DNA of 8,141 nucleotides. It comes from Prevotella sp. (lineage in GTDB: Bacteria > Bacteroidota > Bacteroidia > Bacteroidales > Bacteroidaceae). Below the pieces are notes generated by a model. It saw only the letters and a program-made list of their open reading frames with translations. It was not told where the DNA came from and did no database searches. Below, piece by piece: positions 6,268 to 8,141 of the stretch; position 1 is the first letter of the stretch, and each line of letters opens with the position of its first letter. The stretch lies in contig JAEENF010000240.1 of assembly GCA_016283605.1 (NCBI GenBank), positions 1-8,141 of the forward strand, in the 5' to 3' direction. A program made the translations under genes and the position numbers.

Positions 6268-6927
6268 ATGAAGATATTGCATTTTATCCATGCTGCATTA
6301 GCCGCAGTCGGCATTGCAGTGACAATGACCTCATGTGATGAGCATATTGAGTTCCCCGACACGGCCATGAAGACGTGTGACATTCTCTGTACCGACGGCG
6401 AAATAGTCCGCTATGCCGATATAGAAAGTAAGGGCAAGACACCCATCGGTGTTGTCTTCCATGTCAATCAGGATGGCAAGACGGAAGGAACAGGCTATGC
6501 TGTCTATCTATGGGATGTGCCAATGGCAGCTTTCAGCGACAGTCTTGGAGTCAAGCAGAATACCTCTGCCAATCCAGCAGCCTTTGACGGCAATGGCAAT
6601 ACCTACGCCATGTATGCCTCTGGTGTTTCATCTGCTGCCACTTCCGTCTTTGACATGTGGAAGTATGGTCAGAGTGCCTACATTCCCTCTGTCGCCCAGC
6701 TCCAGTTGCTTTATGCCTCCCGGAATGCCGTCAACAGCTACATCAGCAAATGCGGTGGTGACGCAATTCCGGCAGAGCCAAGTGAATGTTGGTACTGGAG
6801 TTCCACGGAGGTCAGCGGACAGGAGTCTGCCAAGGCATGGCTCTTCTCCCTGGCTTCTGGAGCTATGCAGGAAACGCCAAAGACAGAGCCGCACAAAATA
6901 CGCCCCATAATCACATTATACCATTAA
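6268..6927 (+). CDS. Conjugation-operon lipoprotein with DUF1566/FISUMP-like C-terminal domain
   Basis: This 219-residue protein has a lipoprotein signal peptide with lipobox MTSC (Cys23). The residues after it, DEHIE, are acidic; in Bacteroidetes an acidic stretch right after the lipidated Cys is associated with surface export, so outer-leaflet placement is a reasonable inference. The first mature half has IGVVFHVN (60-67) and YAVYLWDVP (78-86). The C-terminal part has CWYWSSTEVSGQESAKAWLF (174-193), then FSLASGAMQE and KIRPIITLYH at the end; a Tyr-Trp-Ser-Ser-Thr-Glu motif followed by an Ala-Trp strand and Arg-Pro is the signature of DUF1566/FISUMP-type domains. Cys37, 41, 162 and 174 could form disulfides. 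It is 5 bp after traO and 24 bp before the coupling protein gene, so it is in the operon. I know of no such gene in CTnDOT. Likely roles are mating contact, surface exclusion or a VirB7-like part; none is proven. Confidence 0.8.
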   Translation: MKILHFIHAALAAVGIAVTMTSCDEHIEFPDTAMKTCDILCTDGEIVRYADIESKGKTPIGVVFHVNQDGKTEGTGYAVYLWDVPMAAFSDSLGVKQNTSANPAAFDGNGNTYAMYASGVSSAATSVFDMWKYGQSAYIPSVAQLQLLYASRNAVNSYISKCGGDAIPAEPSECWYWSSTEVSGQESAKAWLFSLASGAMQETPKTEPHKIRPIITLYH

Positions 6928-6935
6928 ATCATCGT

Positions 6936-6941
6936 AAGGAG
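6936..6941 (+). promoter_or_regulatory. Shine-Dalgarno-like site for the coupling protein gene
   Basis: AAGGAG lies 10 bp before ATG 6952, within the 24-bp gap after the lipoprotein gene. Unlike the site before traO it does not overlap coding sequence, so it is less easily explained by codon choice. It supports ATG 6952 as the start. Confidence 0.55.
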
Positions 6942-6951
6942 ATAATCAGAA

Positions 6952-8141
6952 ATGGAAGAAACCAAAGAACTTCAGACCGTCTATAAGATATTCCGAACAC
7001 TCATCTACGTCTCTCTCGTAGTTGAGTTTTTCGAGTATGCCATAGACCCAGAGCTGCTTGACTACTGGGGAGGCATCGTCTGCGATGTCCATGACCGCAT
7101 GAAGCGGTGGTTTATCTATCATGATGGTAATCTCGTATGGAGCAAACTAACCACTATCCTCTGTATCTTTGTCACCTGTATTGGTACTCGCAACAAGAAA
7201 CACATCGAGTTTGATGCCCGTCATCAGGTACTCTATCCCTTGGTAGGTGGCTTTTTCGTGACGCTCGTTTCCATCTGGCTCTTCAAGACCCGTATGAACA
7301 CGCGCTTCTACACGATAGCCCTCAATATATGGCTCTATATGGCAGCCTCCATCCTTGGAACGATACTCATCCATGTTGCCCTCGACAACATCAGTAAGTT
7401 TCTGAAGGAAGGGCTGCTCAAAGACCGCTTCAACTTCGAGAACGAGTCCTTCCAGCAATGTGAGGAACTGATTGAGAACAAGTATAGCGTGAATATCCCC
7501 ATGCGCTACTACTACAAGTCGAAGTTCCGCAAAGGCTGGGTGAACATCGTCAATCCCTTCCGAGGTACCTGGGTGGTCGGCACTCCTGGCTCTGGTAAGA
7601 CCTTCTCCATCATTGAGCCTTTCATCCGACAGCACAGTGCCAAGGGCTTTGCTATGGTAGTGTATGACTACAAGTTTCCGACACTGGCCACCAAGCTCTA
7701 CTATCACTACCGCAAGAACCTCGCTGCTGGCAAAGTACCCAAGGGTTGCAAGTTCAACATTATCAACTTCGTGGATGTGGAATATAGCAGACGTGTCAAT
7801 CCTATCCAGCTGAAGTACATTCCCAACCTTGCTGCTGCCAGTGAGACGGCAGAGACCTTGCTTGAATCACTCCAGAAGGGTAAGAAAGAAGGTGGTGGCG
7901 GTTCAGACCAGTTCTTCCAGACTTCAGCCGTGAACTTCCTTGCCGCTTGTATTTTCTTCTTCTGCAATTACCGCAAGGTGCCGTATGACAAGAAAACCAA
8001 CAAGCCCTTGGAGGCAGAGATGACCGAAGAGCCGAAGACCCATCGCCCGAAGCCGACTGGACGTGTCTTTGATGCAAACCACAATGAGGTCAGCCCTGAC
8101 AGCTATTACTGGCTTGGTAAGTACAGCGACATGCCACATAT
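6952..8141 (+). CDS. Type IV coupling protein, MobC/TraG type (VirD4-like), N-terminal part
   Basis: The frame is open from ATG 6952 to the window edge (396 codons plus two bases), so the C-terminal half lies outside. Coupling proteins are inner-membrane ATPases that hand the relaxase-DNA complex to the secretion channel. The N-terminus has four hydrophobic segments near 15-31, 60-78, 93-111 and 120-142, the arrangement of the Bacteroidetes YWFCP-type anchor. The nucleotide-binding domain begins with NPFRGTWVVGTPGSGKT; the Walker A is GTPGSGKT at 210-217. Further family blocks are VVYDYKFP, RRVNPIQLKYIP, ETLLESLQKGKKEGGGG followed by DQFFQTSAVNFLAACIFFF, and YYWLGKYSDMPH at the edge. Walker B and the sensor motifs would be downstream. 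In CTnDOT the coupling protein belongs to a separate mob region; here it directly follows the tra genes on the same strand. The symbol is left open because mobC and traG are both used. Confidence 0.95.
   Translation, partial: MEETKELQTVYKIFRTLIYVSLVVEFFEYAIDPELLDYWGGIVCDVHDRMKRWFIYHDGNLVWSKLTTILCIFVTCIGTRNKKHIEFDARHQVLYPLVGGFFVTLVSIWLFKTRMNTRFYTIALNIWLYMAASILGTILIHVALDNISKFLKEGLLKDRFNFENESFQQCEELIENKYSVNIPMRYYYKSKFRKGWVNIVNPFRGTWVVGTPGSGKTFSIIEPFIRQHSAKGFAMVVYDYKFPTLATKLYYHYRKNLAAGKVPKGCKFNIINFVDVEYSRRVNPIQLKYIPNLAAASETAETLLESLQKGKKEGGGGSDQFFQTSAVNFLAACIFFFCNYRKVPYDKKTNKPLEAEMTEEPKTHRPKPTGRVFDANHNEVSPDSYYWLGKYSDMPH

Noticed and set aside
7147..7707. A 186-codon minus-strand open frame opposite the coupling protein gene
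   Set aside because: The + strand carries a Walker A motif and coupling-protein blocks over the same bases.

Overview
The window lies inside the conjugation (mating-pair formation) operon of a Bacteroidales conjugative transposon or ICE, of the type IV secretion class known from CTnDOT and relatives (MPF class B). The basis is a run of co-directional genes in the order TraJ, TraK, TraL-like, TraM, TraN, TraO-like, ending in an N-terminally membrane-anchored coupling ATPase of the Bacteroidetes MobC/TraG type. The TraK, TraM and TraN products closely resemble CTnDOT family members as I remember them. Host genus (Bacteroides, Prevotella/Segatella, Parabacteroides) cannot be fixed from this sequence alone; a Bacteroidales gut or oral bacterium is the best guess.

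Layout, all on the + strand: 1-554, 3' part of a helical TraI/VirB5-like gene cut by the window edge; 595-1383, an exported 262-residue protein of unknown function; 1428-2558, TraJ (VirB6-like channel protein); 2596-3210, TraK (VirB8-like); 3223-3654, TraL-like small membrane protein, overlapping by 29 bp with 3626-4864, TraM (VirB10-like); 4886-5743, TraN (VirB9-like); 5747-6262, TraO-like outer-membrane protein; 6268-6927, a lipoprotein with a C-terminal DUF1566/FISUMP-like fold, not part of the CTnDOT tra set as I know it; 6952-end, type IV coupling protein, cut by the right edge. Gaps between genes are 3 to 44 bp and no terminator-like hairpin was seen, so a single transcript is likely. 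No gene-free stretch exceeds 45 bp. No RNA genes, insertion sequences, CRISPR arrays, origins or attachment sites were found.

Working model: TraJ, TraK, TraL and the TraM membrane anchor sit in the inner membrane; the TraM C-terminal domain, TraN and TraO form the periplasmic and outer-membrane core; the TraI-like and 262-residue proteins are probable periplasmic accessory parts; the coupling ATPase feeds relaxase-bound DNA to the channel. The lipoprotein may be an outer-membrane or surface-exposed element for mating contact. The least familiar parts, and the best candidates for undescribed biology, are the 262-residue protein, the cysteine-rich TraO-like protein and the lipoprotein. The window looks like a variant of a known conjugation machine rather than a wholly new system.
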